Shown here one piece after another: positions 1 to 12,039 of a stretch of 64,000 nt of DNA (the first letter of the stretch is position 1; each line of letters begins with the position of its first letter). The translations under genes were made by a program, and so were the position numbers. The DNA is from Theobroma cacao (taxonomy: Eukaryota > Streptophyta > Magnoliopsida > Malvales > Malvaceae), in NCBI RefSeq assembly GCF_000208745.1, contig NC_030851.1, forward strand, positions 36,925,240 through 36,989,239. Reading direction: 5' to 3'. The notes under the pieces were generated by a model, which had not been told where the DNA came from, did not search any database, and was given only the letters and a program-made list of their open reading frames with translations.

Positions 1-1125
1 TTAGATTTACAAATCAATTATTGTTGATCAAGCAATTAAAGGCATTAAGAACATATTTGAATAAGTAAAACTATACCTATTCATGATAAGTAAAAGAGAA
101 AAAAATTTAGACTACATGTTGAAATTTATTATAATCCTAGAAAAGCAAATTAGTTCTTGATATCTAAATAAAAAAATATCCAAAGAAATTCAGTCATGAA
201 TTCAAAACAAGAAATCAATATAACAAAAAAGAGAGAAATAAACTAATATTGAAGCTTGGTTAATCTCGAATTTCTCTCAATTGCTCTTGATTTCTTACTT
301 AATTCTTAGATCTAATTCTCCAAAAAACCTACTGCCGTTCTTTCTCTTGAATGCTCTGAAAAAGTCCCTTAAATATGTGCAAGGTGCCTTAATTTCCAAA
401 TTTCCATCATAAATTTTATTTTTGGAAATCGAGGCTGTGCCGCAACCATGACTCCTTGGTGCCGCAGCACCGTGGCACTTTAGCCTCGGGCCAAAGAATG
501 ATGCCCTTCAATCGTCTAGAGTCATCTCCATAATCTTCCCAGCGCTACAGCTCTAGCTCCTTTAGCATCGCGATCATCAGTAACTCAAGGCCGCGACCTC
601 TAGTCGCCATACTACTTTGTGCAAAACTCCATCCATCCATCATTTTCCGACATAGTTTTCATCTTGAGTTTATCCAAACTGGGTAAAGTAGTAAACATGA
701 AAATTATATCCCATTCTTTTATCTTTCCAATGGATGAAGAATTACACCCATTGGACTTCTGTAACTTAAGTTATCTTTGAATTACTATAGCATGTACGAA
801 TAAAGCCTTCTCCACACCTATGCTATTTTGACTCAAATGCACCTTTCTCATCAAATATTCTGCACAAAAATCATGAGAGAAATTAACAATAACTCTTCTT
901 AAAGTAAATTAAAAGCAAAATAAAATAAAATTGAACTAAAACAACTTAAATTAACTATTCAACATGTAATCTAACTAAATTTAAAAAAAATAAAAAACAT
1001 TTAATCTAACTTAAACTAGTAAAACACCTTAAATGCTAAATCTAAACCTAAAATCTCAAAGATCTAACTACTTAAGCCCTCAAAATGTGTTAAAATAAAT
1101 CTATATAATAGAGTTATCAGAAGTC
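1..1125. repeat. Unclassified interspersed repeat, copy 1 (3' part)
   Basis: This AT-rich block is a diverged second copy of the sequence at about 43940-45120, in the same orientation. Shared landmarks include CATTAAGAAC followed by a CATTCATGATAA-type segment, ACTACATGTTGAAAT, a GC-richer stretch with several CTGCGG-like steps near 430-620, and a common end with TATATAATAGAGTTATCA. No coding potential is visible. At the right end of the better copy the last bases form a perfect 8-bp stem with a 3-nt loop. I cannot place the family: a Helitron-like or other non-autonomous DNA element is possible, but no CTRR terminus was found. The left part lies outside the window. Confidence 0.6.
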
Positions 1126-1381
1126 ACTTAGCAATTTTGACTTTAGGCTTTTAAGATAAACCATAAATTTGTTGTTACTATGCTTAGATTGTTTCAATTA
1201 AAGAGATCTATGGTTTGAGGTTTTAGAAAATTTTAAATTTCGCTGCATACTCTTATCCACTATATCCTATAAACCTTAAAAAAGTTTGATCACAAACTTT
1301 ATAAGATAAATTCTAAAACATTAGAAAATTAATTTAAAAAAAAAGGCTTCATAGTAGTCAAACATTTGGGGTAGTAAAACT

Positions 1382-1467
1382 TAATTTCTAGACCCCATGG
1401 GGTCTGAACCTATCATTTTACCACTAATTTCTAGACCCCATTGGGTCTCAGCCTATCATTTTACCAC
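1382..1467. repeat. Tandem duplication of a 43-bp unit
   Basis: Two adjacent 43-bp units (1382-1424 and 1425-1467) differ by only a few bases. The first contains the perfect 16-bp palindrome AGACCCCATGGGGTCT at 1390-1405; in the second, one arm is altered (CCATTGGG). It lies beyond the last recognisable exon of the helicase pseudogene. No function is evident. Confidence 0.8.
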
Positions 1468-1559
1468 TACAATTAATCACGTTAGATATCCATCCTTTTA
1501 CAATATAGATTTATTTTTATGCCAACTGTAAACTCAAAGGTATTTATACTACCATGAAG

Positions 1560-2453
1560 CTGCCATTTTATTATAGTATTAGACGCACCTTTCAATTGAA
1601 GAACATGATGTTTCACGACATACTAAAGTTTAAGATTGACTATTACAAAAAGTTGGCATAATACAGTTGCTTCAGTCCCTCAAATACCATCCATGATTCT
1701 ATTTGCTTGACATACTTCATTAAAGTTATTTGTGTTGACTTCATCAAAACCTTCAGTTGCAAAATGGTGTAATTGCTTTTTTTTGAACAACTTCATGGTT
1801 AAGACAATAGTCTTCCTGATGCTTGACCTTCCTAGTCTAAAATAGCTTCTTGGGAATAGAATTATATCAAGTTCTTGGTCTGTCACCTCAAATAGGAGTT
1901 CTAATTCTATCCCACTTCAGTAAAAAATAAGGTGGTTCACAACACTTGATGATAAAGACTAGAATTTCATCAACAACAAGCTCTCAGTCACTTTTGAGTT
2001 CTTAACATAACATTTAGCATCTGAAGCACTACCATTTGAAATGTTCTCTATTTCTTCTTGGCTTTTAGTTTTATTTTTGACAAAATAAAATGAGGTTGTC
2101 CAAGTTTTGGGAACTTCGACATTCCTTGATACAATAAAAATGAGTAAAAGCAATGTAGAAGTTTTAAAATGATTGCATAACATTCATATTTAAAAAGGCA
2201 AATTTCATATTTTCAAGTTAAGAATACTATTATTGTCACATACCTCTCCAAATATTTTTAATTGCAATGATTGATAAAATCATTAGTATGCATTTTGAAG
2301 ATGCCATCAAGGCGTTTAAGTAGTTTCCCAACATCATTTAACCATAAAACATACTAAGCCTTCAATACCTGAGTGTACCTTTACTTTTTCACTACTTTAA
2401 TTGAGCAGATTACATAAAGATATCCAACCTTGAATTGTTTTAAGACCATAGAA
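1560..2453 (-). pseudogene. Helicase pseudogene, 3' part (end of exon 7 and exon 8, UvrD-like half)
   Basis: This is the downstream continuation of the helicase gene whose first seven exons lie at 15286-19987. Exon 7 resumes at 2453 right beside the copia target duplication and reads LKQFKVGYLYVICS, then runs to a GTATGT donor at 2243. Exon 8 starts at 2124 after a CAAG acceptor with VEVPKTW and later has SLLLMKF, ELDIILFPRS and VLTMKLF. In plant TRANK1-like proteins this region leads into a second, UvrD-type helicase domain whose P-loop should read GRSGTGKT; here it reads GRSSIRKT, so the ATP site is destroyed. In-frame stops occur at least three times in exon 7 and twice in exon 8. Similarity fades near 1560. 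The match to the family is from memory of homologues, not from a search. Confidence 0.75.
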
Positions 2454-2458
2454 GAGCT
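2454..2458. repeat. Target-site duplication of the copia element (left copy)
   Basis: GAGCT here matches GAGCT at 15286-15290. Removing the element and one copy rejoins helicase exon 7 with its reading phase unchanged. Confidence 0.8.
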
Positions 2459-2680
2459 TATAAAATTTGACAACTGTTGATATCAAATCGGCCTTAATTT
2501 GTTAATTTACAATAGTTGTTATATATCTAAAATACAAATTCAAACTATTGTTACAATTTGAATAAAATAGAATCAACTGGTTGGGTGACTTGAGTTGATT
2601 TAGTAATCAAGAGAGAATTTGCAGAAATTGTTACTAACTTATAGTTAACTTTTTTTGCTAACTTGGTCATGTTCCTTATA
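2459..2680 (-). repeat. Copia 3' LTR
   Basis: About 222 bp, homologous to 15067-15285. Shared blocks include GATATCAAAT, ACAAATTCAAACTATTGTTA and CTTGGTCATGTTCCTT. It lies immediately after the RNase H end of pol (LTKPLPRSRFLFLQSKI). In both LTR copies an open frame runs through the LTR and ends in LFKL followed by a stop. Confidence 0.85.
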
Positions 2681-4150
2681 TGTCCTTGCAAGATGGTGGA
2701 GCCATCAATAACACTTATCTTTGATTGAAGAAATAAAAATCTTGATCGAGGTAAAGGCTTAGTGAGCACATTTGTAAGTTGATCAGTAATTGAAATGTAA
2801 GAAACTTGGAGTTGTCCATATTGAACATTTTGAAGAACAAAGTGGTAGTCAACTATTAAGTGTTCATTCTTGAATGAGTTATTGGATTGGCACTCAAATA
2901 TGTTGCTTCAACATTATCATAATGTAGAACTAAAGTTTGAGAGGATGAGAAATGCAACCTAGCAAAAGATTTTTAATCCATAGAAGTTCTAATGTAGTGT
3001 TGGCAATTGCTTTATATTCAGCTTCGGTTGTTGATCTTGCAACATATCGTTGTTTGGAAGATTTCCAAGAGATAGGGTTGCTGTCAAGATAAATGACATA
3101 CGCAGTGGTTGATGATCGATCATCTAAGTTGCCTCATAATCTGAATCATCGAAAGCTAAAATTTGCAGAGAGAAGTGTTTCTTTAAGAATAACCCATGGT
3201 AAATAGTGGCCTTTAGGTATCATAGAACTCATTTGAGACTAGACCAATGAATTTGACTTGGTGAGTGCATAAACTAGGACAATTTCTTGATAGCATGAGG
3301 AACGTCAGGTATAGTCATAGAAAGATACTGTAAAGACCCAATTAACTTGCTAAAAGCAATAACATTAGCTACGTTGGAGTCATCTTTTAATTGCAACTTA
3401 ACATTAGTATATATTTATGCTGAGATAGGAACATGCCATGAGATATAGATATCACGTCAACACTTAAGAAGAAATTAAGTCTGTTAAGATCTTTTTGAGA
3501 GAATCTATTGGCGAGTTTAGTGAGAAAAGTAGTCATAGCAACAGAATTATTCCCTGACTAATAAGTCATCAACATAATCTAAAAAATAAATCAAAATAGA
3601 ATCCTTAGCATAGGTGAATAATAAGGCATCTGAAGTAGAATTTTGGAAACCATGGCTAAGTAGAAATGAACTCAATTCCTTATACCAGGCTTGGGGAGCT
3701 TGTTTGAGGCCATAAATAGCCTTGTTTAACTTACAAATATGATAAAGATTATCCTTGTCAATAAAGCCTACAGGTTGTGCCATGTAAACCTCATCAATCA
3801 ATGTGCTTTGAAGAAAGGCATTGTTAACATCTAGTTGTTGAATAGGCCAACCATAAGCTAATGCAATGCATAGTACTACTTTGGTTGTAGTTGGTTTTAT
3901 GATAGGACTAAAAGTGTCCTTATAATCAATTCTTGCTTATTGGTGGAATCCTTTGGCAGCTAACCTGGCTTTATATCTTTTAATGGTGCCATTTGATTTT
4001 CTTTTGACTCAAAAAATCCATTTGCAACCAACTATATTATGCTTGGAGTTGGATGGAACAGACTCCCATGTATGGTTTTTGACCAAAGCTTTAAACTCGT
4101 TTGTCATAGCATGCCTCCAGTTGGGATCAGTTACTGCTTGACTGACATAA
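2681..4150 (-). pseudogene. Copia reverse transcriptase and RNase H
   Basis: Reading on the minus strand, RT begins near 4140 with WRHAMTNEFKALVKNHTW, continues through KARLAAKGFHQ (stop) and QLDVNNAFLQ, and reaches LNKAIYGLKQAPQAWYKEL. The catalytic box YVDDLL is intact near 3555-3575. RNase H follows with [20 protein letters not shown] near 3000-3080 and ends with DMLTKPLPRSRF before the LTR. The frame is broken by several stops and shifts, so this is a fossil of the Ty1/copia pol gene. It would have copied element RNA into DNA in cytoplasmic particles. Confidence 0.88.
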
Positions 4151-4589
4151 GTAGGTTCATATGGAAAAGGTAAAAGGTGTTTAGTGGTCTAAAATGTTTT
4201 CTTAAGCTTAAAAATATTGTTCTGGGATCAAACGATCATTGGATGTGTTATTACTATAGGTTGTGGTGATTGTGCATCAGAAAGGTGAACCATGTCTCGA
4301 GCAAAATTCATTCCAAGATCATTTCTTGAAGAAGAATTTAAGACAGTAGAGGTTGAATTAATGGTCTAAGCATTAGATTGTTGAGTTGAATAAGCACTTG
4401 TCACATTTTCCAAGTTTATAGGTATTGAGCCATTAAATCCAAATGGTTGAAATATATTGGGGGAAAATGGTGAAGTACATTTTTATAAAAAAGGACCTAA
4501 CATATTATTTTGATGGATTAAAGAAAAAGGAAAATTTGATTCTTGAAATTGAACATGTCGAGAAATAATTTTTTTTAGTTTCTAGATCA

Positions 4590-5330
4590 TAGCACTTGTA
4601 GGCACTTTATGTGGTGGAGTAACCCAAAAAGACACATTGTTTGGATTTTGGTGAGAGCTTATGGTTATTGTATGGTTTAATCTAAGGGGAACAAAGGAAA
4701 CCGAAAACTCTAAGCTTGGTATAATTTGATTTAGCATTAAACAAACTTTCAAAAGGAGATTTATTTATAGAATTGGTGTGAAAAGTTTATTCATTAAATA
4801 AATAGCTTGATGTAATAATGTTAGGCTAGTTTTAACAATGTGCCTATGTCTTTACTCATCAGTTCCATTTTGCTTTGGTGAGTAAAGTAGAGTGGTGAGA
4901 AAAGAAATGCCATAAGCTCCAAGGTAAAAGGTTAATTTTTTATATTCTCCACCATTATTAGAATATATGGTGATGATTGAAGTGCCAAAATTTTTTTCTA
5001 TTTTAAATGAAGGAAACAAGACATAAACATTTGATTTTTGTTTTAAAGGGAAAAAACCAAATATATTTAATGTAGTGATCAACATAGATAACATAGTAGC
5101 GAAAACCATTTATGGATGTAATAGGAGATGGCTCCTAAACATCAGTGTAAATGAGCTTTAAAGGTTTGGAACTAGAAAGAGTAGAATTATAAAATGTTAA
5201 TTTGTGACTTTTATTACATGAACATGAGTCACAACGTGACAATTTATTTGAAGCATCAAAAGATAAACCAAATGATTTTAGCATAAAGTGAAGAATTTGA
5301 GAGGATGTGTCGCCAAGTCGATTATGCTAG
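4590..5330 (-). pseudogene. Copia integrase core (decayed)
   Basis: The minus-strand frame shows FPLKQKSNVYVLFPSFK, then YSNNGGEYKKL, then LYSPKQNGTDE. These correspond to the copia integrase pattern with SDNGGEY and TPxQNG, where the second catalytic Asp sits in the DNGGE box. That position reads NNGGE, so the Asp is changed to Asn. The final catalytic Glu would be the one in NGTDE. The region is preceded upstream by the gag-pre-integrase zinc domain. Confidence 0.8.
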
Positions 5331-6625
5331 ACAACAGGTGAGATTTTGGAAATGACCAAGGCTATTGCATTGCTTCGAAAATGTGGCAGGTGTCTTGGAA
5401 GCTCATACAGATCATCTTTACTTAGGCTTTTCATTAAAGGTGCCTTTGTGCTTAAATCCTTCATTAAAAAATTGAAAAGGAAATAATTCAATTGAAACAT
5501 AGTTAGTTTTGCAAATTTAGAGTCTAAAATTAGGTTTCTTTTCATGCTAGGCACATGGAAAAGATTAGAAAATTGAATAGGATAGTTGAACATATGTGTT
5601 TAATGTTCAAACCTGTACCATCACCAACTGTGATTTCATTTGGACCACCATACTCAGAATAAAATGAAAGATTATTTAAGTCGAAAGTGACATGATGAGA
5701 GGCTCCCAAGTCAACTACCTAATTCTTGTCATCGTGTGATCGAAAGGAGTGCACAAAATTAGCAACATGTTCCTTGGCAACTGTGTTGTTGGACTTACAA
5801 GTCTTAGCAAAACATCATGGTTTTTCACAAAGTTGGCAAACTAATTTGGAGCAATTAGAAGTATGAGTAGGAACAAACTTTTTCCTAGAATAGTTGAAAT
5901 TGGTATGATCGTTTGGAAAGGAAAAATTTCTTCTGAAGTTACCTTTTTTGTTTGGAAAATTACCTCTATATTTTCTACATAATTTGCTTTGATAGTAAAG
6001 ACTGAATAGGACTCTTTTTGTTTGATAGCTACTTCATAGTTTGTAAGCCTGTCATGGAGTTCTTCAAATGAAATAGTAGACTTCCTAACTTGAATGGTAG
6101 TACATAATTCCTTGAATTTTGGTCCAAATCCATTCAAAATGAATATGATCAAATCTTGTTCAGTTACTGAAGCTTGAGCCATGGCTAGTTCATCAGTTAT
6201 GGTCGTCATAAACTGTAGATAATTTACAATGGTCCAGCCTTATTGTGTAGAAAGTGTTAACTTTTTCTTCAGAGATATTACTCTGGTACAAGTCTTACTA
6301 GCAAATAGTTTGGTGGGTTTTTCCTATGCTTTTTGAGAATTTTTTTACTGTTGTAATGAAAGGGAGAATTGATTTTGAGACAGAAGCTATAATCACATGA
6401 AGAATAAATTAATCTTGACAATACCAAAAATATATTCTAGATTTCGTGTTTGTGTTTCTCCAATAGAAATCATTATTAGGGGACAAGTTGTTTTACCAGT
6501 GAGATAGCTAAGGAGATCATGGCCTGCAAGAAGTGATTTAAACTGGATTTGCCATAAAGGAAAATTAACTGATGTTAATTTAGTAGTAGCTGAGTTACTG
6601 CATTAATAGAGATATGAGTAGGAGT
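5327..6625 (-). pseudogene. Copia gag, protease and gag-pre-integrase region
   Basis: The gag start is recognisable near 6600 as KLTSVNFPLWQIQFKSLLAG, followed by HDLLSYLTG. The UBN2-type capsid part at 5841-6209 reads ITDELAMAQASVTEQDLIIF and then LNGFGPKFKELCTTI. The protease site near 5690-5730 reads [13 protein letters not shown], so the catalytic DSG/DTG triplet has become DLG. The gag-pre-integrase part at 5327-5593 has [12 protein letters not shown]. Stops and frameshifts separate these pieces. Confidence 0.82.
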
Positions 6626-6714
6626 TGTTGTTTGATTATTGGTTGAAGTGGTTAGGGAAGAATTTGTGACACCTATGGAGAAAAAAAAATGGATCAAAGC
6701 TAGCTAAGCAAAAT

Positions 6715-6726
6715 GCTTTAATAACA
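6715..6726 (-). other. Copia primer-binding site
   Basis: On the element strand this reads TGTTATTAAAGC directly after the 5' LTR end. It matches the usual plant initiator-tRNA-Met primer site TGGTATCAGAGC at 9 of 12 positions. All three differences are single substitutions. Confidence 0.6.
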
Positions 6727-7321
6727 TATAAAATCTGACAGTCGATGTGTAACATCCCACTCTTGGATGTTAATTTAATAAAATATTTTGGTCAATTAAG
6801 GTGAATCATGGATGTTAATAATGTGAGAAGATATGTGGAAGTGAAAGAGGTGACATGAAAAATAAAATAATAATGTGATAATAAAATAATATTAATTTAT
6901 TGGTGATAGGTGAATAAAATGGTGTAATATCGAAAGCGGATTTTCAAGAGCCAAGTTTGGCCAAAGTGGGGGAGTGAAGAATTTACAACTTGAAGAATTT
7001 TACGATAGGAAAGGTTTCTGTGAGAGTAATTAAAGTTAAAAAACCTATGGGCAATTAACCCATCCTTAAATTAAAAATAACTAAATAAATATATGTATAA
7101 AATGAGTGAGAGGACAACACAAGGTTATCCCCTATGAATTAGTGGGGTGACAACACAACTCACCATGTTTTAACAAACAAAACAAAATATAAACTATGCA
7201 AATGGGTAAAGGAAACGCAAAACTGGTGGATAAGTTGCCATGGTGAACAAAAAGAGAAGGTTGAAGGTGTTTTTGGGCTCATGTTGCTTATTTAGAGTGT
7301 ACATAGCATGATTCAAGGCTG

Positions 7322-7497
7322 AAGGTCTAGCATTGTTTAAATATTTACTAGGATAAATGTCTTGTTGGAAATAAAGTACGGTCTAATGTTGCTAAGCTTA
7401 AGCTTGGCTAAAAGTCGAGCATGGTTTAAATATTTATTGGGATAAATGTCTTGCTAGAAATAAAGTATGGTCTTATGTTCCTAAGCTTAAGCTTAAG
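7322..7497. repeat. Tandem duplication, 89-bp period
   Basis: The segment around GTTTAAATATTTA at 7335 recurs at 7424 with about a dozen differences, including the AAGCTTAAGCTT motif that ends each unit. It lies inside the split solo LTR. Confidence 0.7.
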
Positions 7498-7906
7498 TTT
7501 AATGTTGGGTTTGTGAATGGTTAGCTCAGAATTGATTTTAATGTTGATTGGTTAAAAGCTAAGCCATTAAAGTAAGGGATTTGATGCTTGAATGTTAGGC
7601 ATAAATTGTAGTTTATTGTTAGTTGAAAGTGTAGGAAACTAACTTAAGTTAAAAAATAATTCTACAACTTTGAATACTAAAAAAAATAAAAATAAAGAAG
7701 TTGTGTTCTGTTTTACATGCTGGGAAAGTTTAAGAAGATTTATTTGGGAGGCTCAAGTATATGTGCTTGGAAGCTCTAAGAAAAATACATTGAAGCTTAA
7801 GGAATGCTTTGTTTTTCTACCCATGAATTCCCAAGCAAATTCCTTCAAGCTTGATTTGCTTAATTCATGCATTCGACTTAAATTGATATTTCTTAGGCTT
7901 GCAAGG

Positions 7907-8373
7907 TGACGTTGGGACTTTGTGAAAACACCAATCGTGGCAAGTTAGAAACCCCATTAAGGTGAACACCAATTATGGTGAGGTTAGAAAACCCCATTAA
8001 GGTGAAAAATAGTCAAAATCCCACTTTGATTGGCTAAACCAACGATATTAAAATCTCTTACTCTTTTAAAAAGAATCTAGAGAAAATAAGCAATCTTGCT
8101 TATTAAAGAAAATATTCTTTATTAATTCTCAACTTCAATGTTTCTAACAATTAACCTAAGAGGACTTTATATAACTATTTCTAAAGAAGAAAGTCTTTTA
8201 ACTTTCCCCTGTGGGATTATTATAATTTCTAAATAAAAATAAATAAAAAGAAATAACCTTGGAGTACAAGTAAAGTAAAGATAACTTAACCTTACCTAAC
8301 GTAATGTGCAAGTAACCTAAATAATCTTCTTGAACTTAATGTGTGAGAAACCTACTAACATACTCCTATATCA
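7907..8373 (-). repeat. Gypsy 3' LTR
   Basis: 467 bp, closely matching 13333-13778 plus 14410-14448. Shared blocks include CCCCATTAAGGTGAA/CCCCACTAAGGTGAA, TCTTACTCTTTTAAAAAGA and CTTGGAGTACAAGTAAA. The pol stop codon falls in the first bases of the LTR (AGAATGATATAG on the element strand). Confidence 0.88.
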
Positions 8374-9760
8374 TTCTTCCTAAATTGGAGAAAAAATCAC
8401 CTTCAAGACCCATGTCTTCTTTGTCTTTTCTATAGTAGGTAGAGAGATCAGCTATGTTGAAGGTAGAAAAAACTTTATAATCTCCAAGAAGTTCGATCTT
8501 GTAAGCATTTTCATTAATATGTTCTAAGACTCGAAATGGTCCATCAACTTGAGGAGATAATTTTGCACGAGACTTAAGAAAACGTTTTTTCCTTAAGTGA
8601 ATCCACACTAAATCGCTTTCCTTAAAACTAGCTGACTTTTTATGCTCGTTGGTTTGCTTTCGGTATTTGGCAATTTGATGAATAATCCTCTCTTGAACTT
8701 CTTCATGAAACATCTTGATTTCCTTAATATGTTTTTCAGCATGAACACCGAATTCATGAGTAGTTGGTAACACAAGAAAGTCTCAAGGACTAAGAGGATG
8801 TTTTCCATACACTACTTCGAATGGACATCTTCTAGAGGTTTGGCTTAAAGAATTATTGTAAGAGAATTCCGTTTGTACTAACACAAGATCCCATTACTGA
8901 ATATGTTTGTCCACAAAGCTTCTCAATAAGTTTCCCAAACTTTTGTTGACCACTTTTGTTTGACCATCCATTTGAGGGTGACTTGTTGAACTAAATTGCA
9001 AGTGAGTTTCCATTTTCCTCAAGAGCATTCACCAAAAATAACTCACGAACTTCACATCTCGATCTAAAGTTATGGTTTTTAAAATTCCATGGAGACATAC
9101 AATTTATTTAAAATACAAATAAGCTATGTGAGAAGCATCACTTGTTTTATGACATGGCACAAAATGAATCATTTTGGAAAATTTGTTGACGACCACCATT
9201 ACAAAATCTTTTTGCCTTTGGGTTCTTGGCAAAGCCAAAACAAATCCATACTCACATCTATCCAAGGAGCTTCAAGAATGGGTAACGGTTTATACGTACT
9301 AGTGTTTTGATTTCCATTCATGCTAGTGAGGCAAGTATGACACCTTCGAATATGTCAAATAACGTCTCGTTCCACCTTGGGCCAATAAAATTTTTTTTTC
9401 ACAAGAGCCAATGTTTTGTCTTTCCAAAAATGTTCAACTAATCCTCCATTATGAGCTTCCCAAATAATAGATATGCATAGAGAACATTGGGGGATGCATA
9501 GTTGGTTACTTTTCAAAAGATACCCTTATTTTTGGTGAAATTGTTGATAAAGATGTTGAGAACTAGATTTCCATGTCTCACCCAATTCAGAATCTTTCTC
9601 ATACAATTCTTTCGCAACTTCAAAACCAATAACCTTTAATTGTAAGGTAAAAAGAAGAGTAAGGCGACGACTTAAAGCATCAGCTATTTTGTTTTGCACA
9701 CCTGACTTGTGCTTGAGGAGAATTGGAAAGGCTTGAAGAAACTCACTCCAAAGTTGCATG
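8374..9760 (-). pseudogene. Gypsy integrase and end of RNase H
   Basis: On the minus strand the RNase H end near 9700 reads LLKHKSGVQNKIADALSRR. The integrase zinc-finger half CHTCLTSMNGNQ is near 9320, and the core start [19 protein letters not shown] is near 9220-9275. A long open C-terminal part at 8366-8773 contains HEEVQERIIHQIAKYRKQTN and FNIADLSTYYRKD. No clear chromodomain follows: the frame ends EGDFFSNLGRMI at the LTR. Several stops break the core. Confidence 0.85.
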
Positions 9761-10335
9761 TCGACAATTAAGCTTGTGTTGTAAGTTGAGGTGTTAAAGG
9801 GCTTTATAGTCAGAATACAAGATGAATTCTTTTGGCAATAAATAATGGCTCCAATGGTCTAGGGCTTGAATAATAATATTAAACTCTTTATCATACATTG
9901 AGTATTTCAACTTTGCATCATTGAGTTTCGCACTAAATAAGGCAATTGTTTGTCCCTCTTAAGATAGAACAGCACCGATACTTACATTTGAGGCATCACA
10001 ATCAACTCCAAACACCAAATCAAAATTCGAAAGTGCAAGCACTAGAGCCTTAGTAATCCTCTCTTTTAATTCCTTAAAGCTATGTTATGTCTCGGTACTC
10101 CATATAAAACTATCTCGTTTGAGGCATTCAATAAGTGGATCAGCAATAAAACTAAAATTTTTTATGAAACGTCGATAAAAAGAAGTTAATCTATGAAAGC
10201 TTCGAATGTCATGAAGTGACTTTAGAACTAATCAGTTGATAATAGCATCAACTTTGCTTTGGTCCACATCAATTCTTGGACTTGACACAACATATTCCAA
10301 GAAGATACCTTTATTTGTCATAAATTTTCAGTTCT

Positions 10336-11500
10336 TTAAGTTAGTAGAAAGCTTTTACTCTTAAAGTACTTCAAAAATCTACCGTAAATGTTCCAAATGC
10401 TCTTTTTGATTTCTACTATACACCAAAATATCATTAAAATAAACCACAACAAACTTCTCAATAAAAAAAGGCGGAATACCTGGTTCATTAAGAGCATAAA
10501 GGTGCTGGGTGCATTAAAGAGACCAAATGGCATAACTATCCATTCATACAATGCATCACGAGTTTTAAATATAGTTTTTCATCCATCTATAGGTCACATT
10601 TGAATTTATTGATAACTACTATGTAGACTAATCTTCGAGAAAATAATAACATCATACAATTGATCCAACAAATCATCAAGTCTAGGAATGGGAAAACGAT
10701 ACTTGGTGGTGATTTTGTTCACAGCACAACTATCAATGCACATACGCCATGTTCCATTTCTTTTTGGAACTAATAAAGTAGGAATAACACTAAGGTTAAC
10801 ATTTTCTTTTACAAGGTCTTTCTCTAAAAATTATTTGACTTGACTTTGTAACTCCTTATGCTCTTGCGAACTCATGTGATAAGCAGGCTTGTTTGGAATT
10901 AAAGAACTAAAAATAAGATCAATGTTATGCTGAATATCTTGCATTGGTTGCAGTCCGTGGTGTATTTCATCAGGTACAACATCACAGAACTCTTCAATTA
11001 TGGGCTTGACATCCTTGGGTAAGGATAAAGATACTTCATTCTCCTTACAAACTAGTAAAAGGTATAAGAGGCTTGACTCACGATAAGCTTTGTTTAGGCT
11101 AGACACATAGATGATGAGTGCTTTATCTTCTTTTTGTCTCTTTGGTCAGTCTTTAGACTTTAGTAAAGTCAACATAATTTTTGCTCAATCCTTGATGAAG
11201 CAATAAGCATTCTTGTATCTGTCATGGTGAGCTCCACGATCATATTGCTATTAGTGTCCCAACAACAAGTGGCATGCATCCATTGGGATAACATCACACC
11301 AAACTTCATCTTGATACTTTTTTTCAATAGAGAATTGAACATAACAACGTTTCGTTACCTTAACTTCATTTCCTTTTCTTAGCCATCGTAGCTTGTAAAG
11401 ATAAAGGTGTGCTTTAGTTGGAAGATTTAACTTTTCCACCATGTAGTTATCAACAACGTTTTAATAGCTTCCATTATCAATAATGACATTACAAACCTTC
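10336..11500 (-). pseudogene. Gypsy protease end and reverse transcriptase
   Basis: The protease remnant reads CNVIIDNGSY at 11470-11500, where the DSG active site has become DNG. It is followed by LRWLRKGNEVKVTKRC and QDEVWCDVIPMDACHLLLG. RT starts near 11000 with CDVVPDEIHHGLQPMQDIQH and continues to [20 protein letters not shown] near 10500. The catalytic box near 10420-10445 reads YFNDILVYS in one frame, so YFDD is changed to YFND. Frame changes are needed between blocks. The element could not have copied itself in this state. Confidence 0.85.
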
Positions 11501-12034
11501 TGACGTCGAGGCATTATAAAGCCACCTGGGTGTTGTGAAACACATCAATTGTGGTGAGATTGAAAACCCCATTAAGGTGAATCACCAATCTTGGCAAGAT
11601 TGAAAACCCTACTAAGGTGAAAAATAGTCAAAATCCCACTTTGGTTGGCTAGGCCAAAGATGCTAAAACCTCTTACTCTTTAAAAAGAGCTTAGAGAAAT
11701 AAGCACTCATGGTTAAGAAAATATTATTTATTAACTTTCAACTTGAATGTCTCATAACTAAGTCTAAAGGTCCTATTTATAGTATTATATGCCCACGTCC
11801 TAATGAAACTCTACTTCTAGTTACCTAATACAATTAGAATAATTAACAAGAGATTTAAATAAAATATGTGTTCTATTCTTAAATAGAACATGACTAGCTT
11901 AAAGTCCTAATACAAGTAAAAGAAGAATTCTATTATACTTATAATTCATAAATAACAATATTATACTCTTAAATCAACTAAAATTAGCAAAAACTAAAAG
12001 TAAATAAAATACAATCCTAGACGCTCTTGCTACA
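11501..12034 (-). mobile_element. Solo LTR of a relative of the host gypsy element
   Basis: This 534-bp segment lies in the protease region and is homologous over about half its length to the LTRs of the element that contains it (GTGTTGTGAAA, CCCCATTAAGGTGAA, AAATAGTCAAAATCCCACTT), diverging in the other half. It has TG and CA ends, and 5-bp target duplications CCTTC (11496-11500) and CTTTC (12035-12039) with one mismatch. Taking out the LTR and one duplication puts the gag-protease reading frame back in register, which supports the borders. Confidence 0.8.
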
Positions 12035-12039
12035 CTTTC

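Noticed and set aside
3953..4141. Plus-strand open frame rich in Leu
   Set aside because: It is the antisense of the copia RT start, which is clearly recognisable on the minus strand.
7670..7909. 80-codon plus-strand open frame
   Set aside because: It lies inside the solo LTR, has no family features and ends at the gypsy border; explained by chance.
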